Part shown: positions 34,281 to 42,938 of the stretch, one piece after another | Position numbering within the stretch: position 1 is the first letter of the stretch | Layout of the letters: each line of letters opens with the position of its first letter | From: JACVRW01 sp963803245 | Lineage (GTDB): Bacteria > Actinomycetota > Thermoleophilia > Solirubrobacterales > Thermoleophilaceae | Direction of reading: 5' to 3' | NCBI GenBank assembly: GCA_963803245.1 | Contig: CAWDLI010000001.1 | Coordinates: forward strand, 1 to 64,000 | Length of the DNA stretch: 64,000 nucleotides | Notes under the pieces: generated by a model | What the model saw: only the letters and a program-made list of their open reading frames with translations | The model's database searches: none | Told to the model about the DNA's origin: nothing | Translations under genes and position numbers: made by a program

Positions 34281-36425
34281 ATGAGGACCGGAATCTGGAT
34301 GCGGATCTGCGCCGTTGCCGCCGTGGCGCTGGCCGTGGGCGTGCCGGCCGCCGGGGCTGCGGCTCCAGGGGCGCCCGGCGCGAAGACCGCGTGGGTGGCG
34401 GCCGACAAGGAGGGCTTCGGCACCGCTTCGACCCGCGGCAGCAGGGTGTGGCACACGCTTCACGGAGGCGCGCTCAGCGAGGTCTACTTCCCGGACCTCG
34501 GCACCCCCAGCGTCCGCTCGCTCGAGTTCGTCGTCTCGGACGGCAAGACGTTCACCGATCGGGAATCGGAGGCGCGCCACCGCGTGGCGCTCGCCGACGA
34601 CCGCAGCCTCACCTACCGCCAGGTGACGGGCTCGCGCGCGCACGGCTGGACGATCAAGAAGACCTGGGTCACCGATCCCGCGCGGAACACCCTCCTCGCG
34701 CGCGTGCGCTTCGAGGCCCACGGCGACCGGCGCCTCAAGCTGTACGTGCTCTACGACCCGGCGCTCGCCAACAGCGGGGACGACGACCGCGGCCGGAGCC
34801 GCGGCGCCGCGCTACTCGCCTCCGATGGCAAGGCGGCGAGCGCACTGGTGACCGCGCCGGCTCTGCGCGCCACGTCGAGCGGCTTCCTCGGTGTGAGCGA
34901 CGGCTGGACGGATCTGCGAACGGATCACACCCTCGACTGGCGCTACGAGGAGGCGTCGAGCGGGAACGTCGTTCAGGCGGGCCTGACGTCCTTGACGGGC
35001 CGCAGCGGACGGCGCGACCTGACGCTGGCACTCGGCTTCGGCGGCGCGGAGCCGGCGGCGGCCACTGCCGCGCGCGCCTCGCTCGGCGCCGGTTTCCCCC
35101 GGGTGGCCGGGCGGTTCGCCGAAGGCTGGCACGAGTACCTGGCAGAGCTCCGCAGGCCGCCCGCAAGCGCGCGGCGCCACCGGACCCTCTACGCGGTGTC
35201 GGCGATGGTGCTGGCCGCGCTCGAGGACAAGGCCTTCCCCGGCGCCTCGGTGGCCTCGCCCAGCATGCCGTGGGCCTGGGGCGACGGCGAGACGGAGAAC
35301 CCCTCCGGCCCGTACCACCTGGTCTGGGCGCGCGACCTCTATCACGTGGCCACGGCGCAGATCGCCGCCGGCGACCGCCAGGCGGCGCGCCGCTCGCTGC
35401 GCTACCTGTTCGAGCGCCAGCAGAAGCCCGACGGCTCGTTCCCGCAGAACTCCGAGGTGGACGGCACGCAGCGCTGGGAGAACCTCCAGCTCGACGAGGT
35501 CGGCCTGCCGCTGGTGCTCGCATGGCAGCTGCGCGCGTTCGACCCGGACACCTGGCGCGAGCACGTGAAGCCCGCGGCCGACTTCCTCCTGGCCACCGGG
35601 CCGGTATCGCCGCAGGAGCGCTGGGAGAACCAGAGCGGCTACTCGCCGAGCACGATCGCGGCCGAGGTGGCCGGCCTGGTGGCCGCCGCCGACATCGCTC
35701 GGCGCAACGGCGACGCGGCCTCCGCCGGCCGCTACTTGGCGACGGCCGACGACTGGCGCGAGCGCGTGGACGACTGGACGCTGACCACCAATGGGCCGCT
35801 CTCCGCGCGGCCCTATTACCTGCGCGTGACCAAGGACGGCCTGCCGAACGCGGGGACCACCTACGCGATCGGGGACAGCGGGCCCTCGAAGGTCGACCAG
35901 CGCCGGGTCGTGGACCCGAGCTTCCTGGAGCTCGTCCGCCTGGGCGTCAAGCCCGCGAAGGACCCCGCGATCGTGAGCACGCTCCCGGTGGTGGACCGCG
36001 AGCTCCGGGTGGATACGCCGGGCGGCTCCTACTGGCACCGCTTCAGCCTCGACGGCTACGGCGAGACCGAGACGGGCGAGCCCTGGGAGATCGGAGTCGA
36101 CGACACGTTCCAGACCTTCGGGCGGGCCTGGCCGCTGCTCGCCGGAGAGCGTGGCGAGTACGAGCTGGCCGCCGGGCGCCGCGCGGGCCGCTACCTGCGG
36201 GCCGTGGCCGCGGCGGCCAACGAGGGCTACATGCTTCCCGAGCAGGTGTGGGATGAGCGGGCGCCCAGCGGCACCCCCGGGTTCGAGCCCGGCGACGGGA
36301 CGCTCTCGGCCACGCCGCTCGCCTGGTCGCACGCGCAGCTCATCCGGCTCGCCTGGTCGATCGACGCGCGGCGCCCGGTGGAGACGCCGGCGATCGTGGC
36401 CTGCAGGTACGTGCGCGACTGCTGA
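34281..36425 (+). CDS. secreted GH15 glucoamylase/glucodextranase
   Basis: A 714-residue exported enzyme with a signal peptide (IWMRICAVAAVALAVGVPAA, then GAAA). The N-terminal beta-sandwich of bacterial glucoamylases includes SRVWHTLHGGALSEVYFPDL. The alpha/alpha barrel has GPYHLVWARDLYHVATAQIA, GSFPQNSEVDGTQRWENLQLD (with candidate catalytic acid Glu) and the C-terminal PLAWSHAQLIRLAW. It should release glucose from starch or dextran ends. A purine-rich site (GGGAGGAGAC) precedes the ATG. The next gene is 43 bases downstream. Confidence 0.88.
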   Translation: MRTGIWMRICAVAAVALAVGVPAAGAAAPGAPGAKTAWVAADKEGFGTASTRGSRVWHTLHGGALSEVYFPDLGTPSVRSLEFVVSDGKTFTDRESEARHRVALADDRSLTYRQVTGSRAHGWTIKKTWVTDPARNTLLARVRFEAHGDRRLKLYVLYDPALANSGDDDRGRSRGAALLASDGKAASALVTAPALRATSSGFLGVSDGWTDLRTDHTLDWRYEEASSGNVVQAGLTSLTGRSGRRDLTLALGFGGAEPAAATAARASLGAGFPRVAGRFAEGWHEYLAELRRPPASARRHRTLYAVSAMVLAALEDKAFPGASVASPSMPWAWGDGETENPSGPYHLVWARDLYHVATAQIAAGDRQAARRSLRYLFERQQKPDGSFPQNSEVDGTQRWENLQLDEVGLPLVLAWQLRAFDPDTWREHVKPAADFLLATGPVSPQERWENQSGYSPSTIAAEVAGLVAAADIARRNGDAASAGRYLATADDWRERVDDWTLTTNGPLSARPYYLRVTKDGLPNAGTTYAIGDSGPSKVDQRRVVDPSFLELVRLGVKPAKDPAIVSTLPVVDRELRVDTPGGSYWHRFSLDGYGETETGEPWEIGVDDTFQTFGRAWPLLAGERGEYELAAGRRAGRYLRAVAAAANEGYMLPEQVWDERAPSGTPGFEPGDGTLSATPLAWSHAQLIRLAWSIDARRPVETPAIVACRYVRDC

Positions 36426-36468
36426 GCCGCTTGCCCGCGCGCGGCGGGCCTGGTAGGAACGATCCGCC

Positions 36469-37050
36469 ATGCGCTCCTTCGATCCGCGGGCGGTCGGCGG
36501 GCACGAGTGCCGCGCCTGGGAGACCTACTACCGGCGCAAGTGGGTCGCGTTCCTGGTGGCCTCGGTGCGATTGGTGCGCGCGGCCTTTGAGATGAGCTGG
36601 CCGCGCACGTTCGTGGGCGCATGGCTGGTGCTCCGCGCAAACCAGGTGTGGGCGCCCTTCCCGGACAACGACCCCGACGCGGCGCGGCGGCTCATGACGC
36701 GCTTCTACCAGTTGCTCAGGAAGAGCGAGGGCGGGAGCTTCGATCCCGTCGAGGCTGCTCGGCTCGAGGTCGAGTGGTGGCGCGCCCATCGCGAGGCACA
36801 GCACGCGACGGGGGCGGACTCGGGCTCCGATCCGGGTCTCGTGGCGGCGCTGCGCGACCTCTACGCGTACTCCTACGGGGTGGACCCGAGCGAGGTGCTG
36901 CGCGCAGCCGAGCTGCGCGCGGAGGCCATGGACGTCTCGGATCGCTGGGTGGAGGCGGGAGCCGACCCGGAGAACCCGATGCTCGCCGAGGAGCGTGCGC
37001 TCCTGGTGCGCTCCTATGCCGCGCTGCTCGCGGTCGTGCACACCGCTTGA
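36469..37050 (+). CDS. conserved hypothetical protein
   Basis: A 193-residue, mostly helical soluble protein. It contains HECRAWETYYRRKWVAFLVA, VRAAFEMSWPRTFVGAWLVL, ANQVWAPFPDNDPDAARRLM, and WWRAHREAQHA, with a C-terminal helix (AEERALLVRSYAALLAVV). The family looks conserved among actinobacteria but I know no function. The hydrophobic middle may sit on the membrane. Its stop lies just upstream of the promoter and operator region of the next gene. Confidence 0.68.
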   Translation: MRSFDPRAVGGHECRAWETYYRRKWVAFLVASVRLVRAAFEMSWPRTFVGAWLVLRANQVWAPFPDNDPDAARRLMTRFYQLLRKSEGGSFDPVEAARLEVEWWRAHREAQHATGADSGSDPGLVAALRDLYAYSYGVDPSEVLRAAELRAEAMDVSDRWVEAGADPENPMLAEERALLVRSYAALLAVVHTA

Positions 37051-37104
37051 CGCGGGTCACCCGCCTCGTTAGGTTCGCTCGGGGGCTGTACAGACTGGTC
37101 TGTA
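37047..37104 (+). promoter_or_regulatory. promoter with TetR-type palindromic operator
   Basis: TTGACG at 37047-37052 and TAGGTT at 37070-37075, 17 bases apart, resemble a sigma-70-like promoter. A near-perfect palindrome, TACAGAC-TG-GTCTGTA (37089-37104), lies just downstream, about where transcription would start. Such 7+7 palindromes over the start are typical TetR operators, and a TetR gene (38339-38947) lies just beyond the MetE-like gene. The gene at 37150 has AGGAGGAG ahead of its ATG. Confidence 0.5.
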
Positions 37105-37149
37105 TCGACGCCTGCCCCCGGCGTCGGGACCCGAGGAGGAGAGCTGGCC

Positions 37150-38323
37150 ATGGCATACGACACGAGGACCGCGACCGGCATCCCGACCGAGCCCGTGGGG
37201 TCGCTACCACGGCCGTCCACGCTCCAGGCCGCCTACGCGGCCTACGACGACGGCAAGATCACCCAGGACGAGCTCGAGACCGAGCAGGACGCCGCGGTGA
37301 AGGACTCGATCGAGAACGGAGAGGCCACCGGCGCTCCGATCGTCTCGGACGGCGAGCAGCGCTGGTCGAGCTTCGCCACCTATCCGATCACCGACACGCT
37401 GGCGGGCACCGGGCTTGCCGACAACCTCGCGGGCGCCGGCGGCCAGTACTTCGCGATCTTCGCGGACGGCCACCACCGCCAGCTGCCGCGCCTCACGGGC
37501 GGGCCGTTCAAGTACAAGACCTACGCCGCGGACACGCTGAAGAAGTCGATCAAGTACGCGACCAAGCCCATGAAGCAGGCGGTGATCGCGCCCTCGATGC
37601 TGGCCCTGCTCTATCCGCTCGAGGGCGAGGTGCCGGGCTACTCGCGCGAGCAGTTCGAGGAGGACCTCACCAACGAGACCGAAAAGGACATCCGGCAGGC
37701 CTTCGCCGCGGGCGCCGAGCGTGTCTCGATCGACTTCACCGAGGGACGGCTGGCCACGCGCAACGATCCGCGCAACCCGTGGACCGGCGTCGGCATGCTG
37801 CCGCACTTCATCGACCTTCAACAACCGGGTGATCGATCGCTTCTCGGCCGAGGAGCGCGTGAACATCGGCATCCACACCTGTCCCGGCGGTGACCGGGAC
37901 TCGGTGCACAGCGCCGACGTGCCGTACAACGACCTGCTCCCGAGCATGTTCAAGATCAACGCCGGCTACTTCCTGATCCAGCTGGCGAGCGAGCGCGACA
38001 AGGACCCGGTCTACGAGTCGATCGGCAAGAACAGCCGCGAGGACGCGAACGGCGTGGCGCAGATGTGTTACATCGGCGTCATCAATCCGCAGAACCCGCG
38101 CGTGGAGAGCCCGCAGGAGGTCTGCGAACGCGCTGGTGCGGGCGGCGGACTTCATCCCGAAGGAGCGCCTCGGCGCGACCGACGACTGCGGCTTCTCACC
38201 GTTCAGCATCGACGAGAAGCCCAACCACGGCTCACCCGACTTCGCCCGCGACGTCGCGTTCCAGAAGATGGAGTCCGGATCAAGGGGACCCGCAGGCGGC
38301 GGACAGAGCTCGGCGTCGGATGA
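37150..38323 (+). pseudogene. cobalamin-independent methionine synthase-like (MetE C-domain family), frameshifted
   Basis: A MetE/UROD-like barrel protein: TEPVGSLPRPSTLQAAYAAY, GAPIVSDGEQRWSSFATYP, MKQAVIAPSMLALLYPLEGE, GAERVSIDFTEGRLATRND, then after a shift NIGIHTCPGGDRDSVHSADV with a His-Cys metal motif, and DDCGFSPFSIDEKP with the second Cys. The frame changes at about 37818 (extra T), 38128 (extra A) and 38276 (missing C). The zinc and fold motifs are all kept, so it may be intact in the cell. Stand-alone proteins of this type probably act on methyl-thiol compounds. Confidence 0.65.
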
Positions 38324-38338
38324 CGCCCTGGCGGAGGC

Positions 38339-38947
38339 TCAGGCGGACTCGAGGACGCCGCGTCGTTCGAGCAGCAGCGTTCCGAGCTCCTGCGCACGGC
38401 GGGCGGCGTCGCGGTCACCCTCGCCCGCCGCGACGATAGAGCCCTTCATGAGGATGTGCCACTGACGTGCGAAGGCGTCCGGGATCGAGCGATCCCGGCC
38501 TCGTCGGCCAGCCGTAGAGAAGCTCTCGGATGTTCGCGAGGTGCTTGACGCTGGCCTCGGCGCACAGGGTCCTCGATGGCGGCCTGCTCGAGCAGGATGT
38601 TGACGAACGAGCAGCCCTCGAAGTCGTCGCGTGCGAACCACTCGTCGAAGACGTCGAAGATCGCCAGCAGGCGCTGCGGCCGGCGTGTCGGCGCGTTGCG
38701 AGACCTCGTTCCAGAGCCAGGCTCGCGTCCAGCGCTCCTCGCGCAACTCGAGGAAGGCGAGCGCGAGGTCGTCCTTCGACGGGAAGTTGCGGTAGAGCGT
38801 CATCTTGGCCACACCGGCGGCCTCGACGATGGTGTCCACACCCACGGCACGGATGCCGGAGCGGCTGAACAGGGGGTAGGCGGCCTCTAGGATGCGCTCT
38901 CGGCCGCTCTTTGCCGACTTTGCCGGCTGCGCGTCTGTTCCTGCCAT
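38339..38947 (-). pseudogene. TetR-family regulator, frameshifted in the ligand domain
   Basis: The N-terminal helix-turn-helix domain is intact: RERILEAAYPLFSRSGIRAV, GVDTIVEAAGVAKMTLYRNF, PSKDDLALAFLELREERW. The middle is read through in the wrong frame; shifting the frame near 38683 restores RLLAIFDVFDEWFARDDFEG, CSFVNILLEQAA, and another shift returns to DAFARQWHILMKGSIVAAGE at the end, all typical of the family. Two or more single-base changes are needed. It is the likely regulator of the palindrome at 37089, being convergent with that gene. Confidence 0.65.
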
Positions 38948-39005
38948 TGGTCCGACTATACGCCGGGTCACGGCTATGGCGCGGCGGGTCCGGGAGAATG
39001 ACGGC

Positions 39006-39426
39006 GTGCCGGAACGGGGCAAGCGCTTCCTCCTCGCCGCTCTGATGGCGGTGCTCGTGCTCAACCTGTGGACCGGTGGGCCGCTGCTGGCACTATGGCT
39101 CGGTTCGCGCGTTCAGGGCGAGGGCCCTCCCAAGATGGGTGCGATCGGCGTGGTGATCCTCGCCCTCGTGGTCATCAGCGTCGGGCTCTATCGCGCACTC
39201 CAGGCCACCACCCAGGCCTACGACGACCTGACCGGGGCCAGCTCCGACGGTGCGCCAGCACGCGCCCTGGCTGCGGAGCATGAGGGGCGAGCGGCCCGAG
39301 TACGACGGGCAGCGAGCGGAGCTCTCGAGCGGCGAGCGCATTCTGGTGGTGGGCGTGCTCCTCGCCTTCGCGGCCTTCGAGATCTGGTTCTTCTTCTTCT
39401 CCGGATCCCCGATCGGCGCGAATTGA
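39006..39426 (+). pseudogene. small membrane protein, one frameshift, translationally linked to histidine phosphatase
   Basis: In the first part two hydrophobic helices are read (RFLLAALMAVLVLNLW, IGVVILALVVISVGLYRAL), then after a shift near 39243 comes RSMRGERPEYDGQRAELSSG and a third helix (ILVVGVLLAFAAFEIWFFFF), ending in GSPIGAN at 39426. The total length fits one extra base. The stop overlaps the TTG start of the next gene (ATTGA), suggesting translational coupling. Unknown function. Confidence 0.5.
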
Positions 39427-40025
39427 CCGCGGCGCCCGGACGCCCTGAGGAGCTGGTCCTCGCCCGCCACGGGGAGACCGAGTGGAGCCGCACCGGCAGG
39501 CACACGGGACGCACCGACGTGCCGCTGACGGACGAGGGGCGGCTCCAGGCCGAGCTGCTCGCGATCTCGCTGTCAGGCCGCCAGTTCGAGCGGGTGCTCA
39601 CCAGTCCGCTCAGCCGCGCCGCCGAGACCTGCCGGCTGGCGGGGTTCGAGGACCGGGCCGAGGCGCGCGAGGAGCTGCCCGAGTGGGACTACGGCGAGTA
39701 CGAGGGGCTGACCACTCCGGAGATCCGCCGCGAGCGCCCCGACTGGTTCCTGTGGCGCGACGGCTGCCCGGGTGGCGAGAGCGCGGAGGACGTGGGTGAG
39801 CGGGTCGACCGTCTGCTCGCGGAGCTGAGTCGGTCCCGCGGAAGCGTCGCGCTGTTCGCGCACGGCCATGTGCTGCGCGTGCTCGCCGCGCGCTGGCTCG
39901 GGCTGCCCCCGGCGGACGGTGCCCTGCTCGCCCTGGCCACCGCCACCGTGTCGGTGCTCGGCTGGGAGCGCGAGACCGCGGTGGTGCGGCTCTGGAACAT
40001 GCCGCCGGGCGTGCCCGTGCCCTAG
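39423..40025 (+). CDS. histidine phosphatase (phosphoglycerate mutase-like)
   Basis: A 200-residue histidine phosphatase. The phospho-His signature LVLARHGETEWSRTGRHTGR is near the N-terminus, then TDVPLTDEGRLQAELLA, RVLTSPLSRAAETCRLAG, the Glu-containing EWDYGEYEGLTTPEIRRERP, and the second catalytic His in VALFAHGHVLRVLAARWLG. It probably dephosphorylates a small metabolite or protein. It is intact. The TTG start overlaps the stop of the preceding membrane gene. It converges with the gene at 40022 (four-base overlap). Confidence 0.85.
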   Translation: MTAAPGRPEELVLARHGETEWSRTGRHTGRTDVPLTDEGRLQAELLAISLSGRQFERVLTSPLSRAAETCRLAGFEDRAEAREELPEWDYGEYEGLTTPEIRRERPDWFLWRDGCPGGESAEDVGERVDRLLAELSRSRGSVALFAHGHVLRVLAARWLGLPPADGALLALATATVSVLGWERETAVVRLWNMPPGVPVP

Positions 40026-40720
40026 GTGGCCACCGTCCGCCCGCGCCGCTCCCACGGCGAGCCGGGCTTGGCCGGCCGCAGGGCGCCTACCACCGACACG
40101 ATCGGCACGAACAGGCCGACCGCGCCCGTCATCAGCTTGCCCTTGGCAAAGCACACGACGGCGAGGCACACGCCGGCGGTCTGGACCGGAATGATCACGA
40201 ACGCCGACTCCCCACCGGACAGGTGCTCCCCGCCGTAGCCGAAGAGCGTCAGCACCGCCTCGTACACGTCGATCCAGAACTGCAGGCCCAGCAGGCTGAT
40301 TCCGAGCAGGCACACCGTGACCACGACGGCGTCGATCGACTGGCGCCCCTTCGTGGACCAGTACACGTCCTCCAGGTTCAGCCAGAGCGCGAACTCGTCG
40401 AGCGTCAGGCCCATGCCGATCCCGAACCCGATCGCCACGAGCTCCGCCCACGGGCTCTGGTTCTCGATGATGGCGATGCCGATGTAGCCCATCGAGAGCA
40501 GCAGGAGGATCCCCCAGACCATGTGGTGGATGTGCGTGCCGCCCTTGGTCTCGACGTTGCCGGGCCACCAGCTCACCTGCGCCTTGATCATGTGCGCGCT
40601 GGTGCGGATGAAGCCGAAGGACAGGAGGAACGCCACCAGCACCAGGAAGTGCAGCTCCTTGCCCGGGGCCTGGATGCCGTGGTCATAGGCCCGCGCGAGG
40701 TCGTCGAAGAAGCGGTCCAT
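40022..40720 (-). CDS. conserved integral membrane protein
   Basis: A 232-residue protein with about six hydrophobic helices. Strings of interest are VETKGGTHIHHMVWGILLLL (His and Trp in a membrane segment) and GMGLTLDEFALWLNLEDVYW with acidic residues, features of an uncharacterised actinobacterial membrane family. The conserved His/Asp/Glu in helices suggest metal or a small hydrolase-like site, but this is inference. Its start is 13 bases from the Fur-family gene's stop. Confidence 0.65.
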   Translation of the reverse strand: MDRFFDDLARAYDHGIQAPGKELHFLVLVAFLLSFGFIRTSAHMIKAQVSWWPGNVETKGGTHIHHMVWGILLLLSMGYIGIAIIENQSPWAELVAIGFGIGMGLTLDEFALWLNLEDVYWSTKGRQSIDAVVVTVCLLGISLLGLQFWIDVYEAVLTLFGYGGEHLSGGESAFVIIPVQTAGVCLAVVCFAKGKLMTGAVGLFVPIVSVVGALRPAKPGSPWERRGRTVAT

Positions 40721-40729
40721 GCGGGGCGG

Positions 40730-41179
40730 CTACCGCTGCGGCCGGCAGGCTGGGCAGGCGCCGCGCAGCGTCACGTCGTGCGCGTCCACTGAGTACGACA
40801 CGCGATCGGCGAGCCGGGCGATGGCCCGCTCGAGCTCCACGTCCTCGAACGCGGCGACCTCGCCGCAGCGGTCGCAGACGAGGTGGTGGTGATGGGCGCC
40901 GGCCGGGTCCACGGGCTCGTAGCGGGCCACGCCCTCGCCGGCGTCCACCCGGCGCGCGAGGCGCAGCCGCTCGAGCAGCTCCAGGGCGCGGTAGACACTC
41001 GCGAGTCCCACGTCGCGCCCGTCCGCCTCGATCCGGTCGGAGATCTCCTTGGCGGTGACGCTGCAGCCGAGATCGGCGAGGGCGGCTACGACGGCGCCGC
41101 GGGCCGCGCTCGCGCGGTAGCCGCCACGCTCGAGCTCGGCGTGTGCGTGACCGACCCAATCGGAGGCGGTGCGCGCCAT
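40730..41179 (-). CDS. Fur-family metal-dependent regulator
   Basis: A 149-residue Fur/Zur/PerR-type repressor. The winged helix contains GYRASAARGAVVAALADLGC and LASVYRALELLERLRLARRV; the metal-sensing half has GAHHHHLVCDRCGEVAAFED (His cluster and first CxxC) and RGACPACRPQR (second CxxC, structural zinc). Whether it responds to iron, zinc or peroxide cannot be told. It is downstream of the superoxide dismutase gene in the same direction, making redox or manganese/iron control plausible. ATG at 41179. Confidence 0.88.
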   Translation of the reverse strand: MARTASDWVGHAHAELERGGYRASAARGAVVAALADLGCSVTAKEISDRIEADGRDVGLASVYRALELLERLRLARRVDAGEGVARYEPVDPAGAHHHHLVCDRCGEVAAFEDVELERAIARLADRVSYSVDAHDVTLRGACPACRPQR

Positions 41180-41220
41180 GCCGCAAGCATAGGGTCGCGC
41201 ACCGCCCGTGAGGCTAGGAA

Positions 41221-41263
41221 ACGACATCGGTGCGCCGCCGGCCGAGCCGGCGGCTTCCGCAAC
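41221..41263. repeat. REP-like hairpin element, copy 2
   Basis: The same frame as copy 1: GACATCGGTGC, a 9-bp stem (GCCGCCGGC / GCCGGCGGC, 41234-41254), a three-base loop and TTCCGCA. Compared with copy 1, the third stem pair is C-G instead of A-T. It lies between sod and fur on the minus strand, three bases past the sod stop. Confidence 0.7.
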
Positions 41264-41265
41264 GA

Positions 41266-41866
41266 CTAGGCGCCGAAGCGCTCGGCGACCTTGGCCCAGT
41301 TCACCGTGTTCCACCACGCGTCCAGGTAGTCCGGGCGCTTGTTCTGGTACTTGAGGTAGTAGGCGTGCTCCCACACGTCCACGCCGAGCAGCGGGGTCTT
41401 GCCGTCACTGATCGGGTTGTCCTGGTTGGGCGTGGAGACCACGGCCAGCCCGGAGCCGTCATGCACGAGCCAGGCCCAGCCGGAGCCGAACTGGCCCACG
41501 CCGGCGTCCTTCAGCTTCGACTGGAAGTCGGCGAAGGAGCCGAACGCCTCGTCGATCGCCGCGGCCAGGTCGCCGTCGGGCTCGCCGCCGCCGTCGGGCG
41601 ACATCCACTCCCAGAACAGCGAGTGGTTGTAGTGGCCGCCGCCGTTGTTGCGGACGGCCGTTGCGCTTGTCTTCAGGCACCGACGAGAGGTCCTTGATGA
41701 CGTCCTCGATCGGCTTGTCGGCAAGGTCGGTGCCCTCGAGCGCGGCGTTGACCTTGTCCACGTAGGCCTGGTGGTGCTTGTCGTGGTGGACGCGCATCGT
41801 GGCCTCGTCGATGTGAGGCTCGAGCGCGTCGTAGTCGTAAGGAAGAGCGGGTACCTCGTACGGCAT
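41266..41866 (-). pseudogene. Fe/Mn superoxide dismutase with a single-base frameshift
   Basis: Read with one base removed, this gives a full-length SOD of about 199 residues: YEVPALPYDYDALEPHIDEA, HHDKHHQAYVDKVNAALEG (metal His), GGHYNHSLFWEWM (metal His), GSGWAWLVHDGSG, and DVWEHAYYLKYQNKRPDYLD (metal Asp and His). The frame breaks near 41658, where ACGGCCG has an extra G. All catalytic residues are kept; as this enzyme is seldom lost in an aerobe, an assembly error is likely. The ATG at 41866 has AAAGGA upstream. tRNA-Leu(CAG) ends 32 bases upstream. Confidence 0.8.
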
Positions 41867-41898
41867 GTTCGGGTCCTTTCCCTCGGATTCTCGATCCA

Positions 41899-41982
41899 TG
41901 CGGCTGAGAGGACTCGAACCTCCACGTCCCAAAGGACACGGGCTCCTGAAGCCCGCGCGTCTACCAATTCCGCCACAGCCGC
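41899..41982 (-). tRNA. tRNA-Leu (anticodon CAG)
   Basis: An 84-base class II tRNA: acceptor GCGGCTG/CAGCCGC, discriminator A, anticodon loop TTCAGGA in a CGGGC/GCCCG stem, a long variable arm, and T arm GAGGTTCGAGTCCTC. CCA is not encoded. The superoxide dismutase start codon is 32 bases downstream on the same strand. Confidence 0.95.
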
Positions 41983-42011
41983 GCGGCCGCCCAAATCTAG
42001 CGCGCTGCAGG

Positions 42012-42593
42012 CTAGTGCTGCGCGCCGCGCCGCTGGGAGGTGCCGAACACGCGGTCCCAGAACGGGGCGCTCACGCCGAAGCCGCGCGTGTCGTCCTGGA
42101 AGTGGTGGCGCATGTGCAGCTCGCGCATCAGCTTGCCGAGCCGCGTGCGCGGGTGGTGGTGGTGCACGTGGTAGTGGAGCATGTCGTAGACCAGGTAGCC
42201 CGAGAGGAAGCCCGCCGCCCAGACGTTCGCCGACGCGGTGGGCAGGACGGTCACGAACAGCCCGTAGAAGATCAGGGCGAGGGGCACGCTCACCGACGGC
42301 GGCATCACGAGCCGGAGCGGGTCGTTCGGGTGGTCGTGGTGCACGCCGTGGATGATCCAGTGCAGGCGGGCGCCGATCCCTTCCTCCGGCTCGAAGTGGA
42401 AGACGAGCCGGTGCATCCAGTACTCGGTCAACGTCCAGAAGAAGTATCCGCCCGCCACGAGGGCGATCGTGCCGAGCGTGGTGAGCTCGCGGGCGCCGAG
42501 CGTGAACAGCACCACGATCGCCGGCACGAAGATGTAGAGCGGGACGGTGGGGTGGACGCGCGAGAGCTTGTCCAGCAGCGTGGACTCGAACAT
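42012..42593 (-). CDS. fatty acid hydroxylase/sterol desaturase family protein
   Basis: A 193-residue diiron membrane oxygenase. It has the histidine boxes of the family in order: EYWMHRLVFH, HWIIHGVHHDHPND, LHYHVHHHHPRTRL and LHMRHHFQDDTRGFG, with hydrophobic helices between. It probably hydroxylates or desaturates a lipid, as fatty-acid 2-hydroxylases and carotenoid hydroxylases do. I chose the ATG at 42593 (MFESTLLDKL); a GTG 42 bases upstream is possible. Confidence 0.85.
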   Translation of the reverse strand: MFESTLLDKLSRVHPTVPLYIFVPAIVVLFTLGARELTTLGTIALVAGGYFFWTLTEYWMHRLVFHFEPEEGIGARLHWIIHGVHHDHPNDPLRLVMPPSVSVPLALIFYGLFVTVLPTASANVWAAGFLSGYLVYDMLHYHVHHHHPRTRLGKLMRELHMRHHFQDDTRGFGVSAPFWDRVFGTSQRRGAQH

Positions 42594-42677
42594 GCGCGGA
42601 GAGGCCTTCAGTACTTCGCTCCGGCGTCCTTCCACGACGCCGAATTTAGCGCACTTTGCGGGCGGAGTTAAGGGGCC

Positions 42678-42860
42678 CTAAGACGTCTGTTCCCGGCCGT
42701 GCCAGAGCGCGGGCCAGGAGACCATCACGAACTCGAGCCCGAACGCAGCGGTCATGCCGTATACGACGGCCTCCACGGCGCTCGCTTCGCCTCCGAAGAG
42801 GCGGCCGAGCAGGTAGCAGGTGACGATTCCGATGAAGGCGATCCGGCCTCGTTCGTCCAT
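42678..42860 (-). CDS. 60-residue hypothetical membrane protein
   Basis: A short protein with two hydrophobic stretches (IAFIGIVTCYLLGRLFGG and AVVYGMTAAFGLEFVMVSWP) and a short polar end, fitting a two-helix membrane protein. No family recognised. It lies alone between the hydroxylase and a lipoprotein gene. Confidence 0.4.
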   Translation of the reverse strand: MDERGRIAFIGIVTCYLLGRLFGGEASAVEAVVYGMTAAFGLEFVMVSWPALWHGREQTS

Positions 42861-42938
42861 GCCCTGAGTGTCGGCACGGGCCTGGGCGTCCTTGTGATCG
42901 CCCGGTGAAACGGACGTGAACGTGGCGTTACCCGTCCG

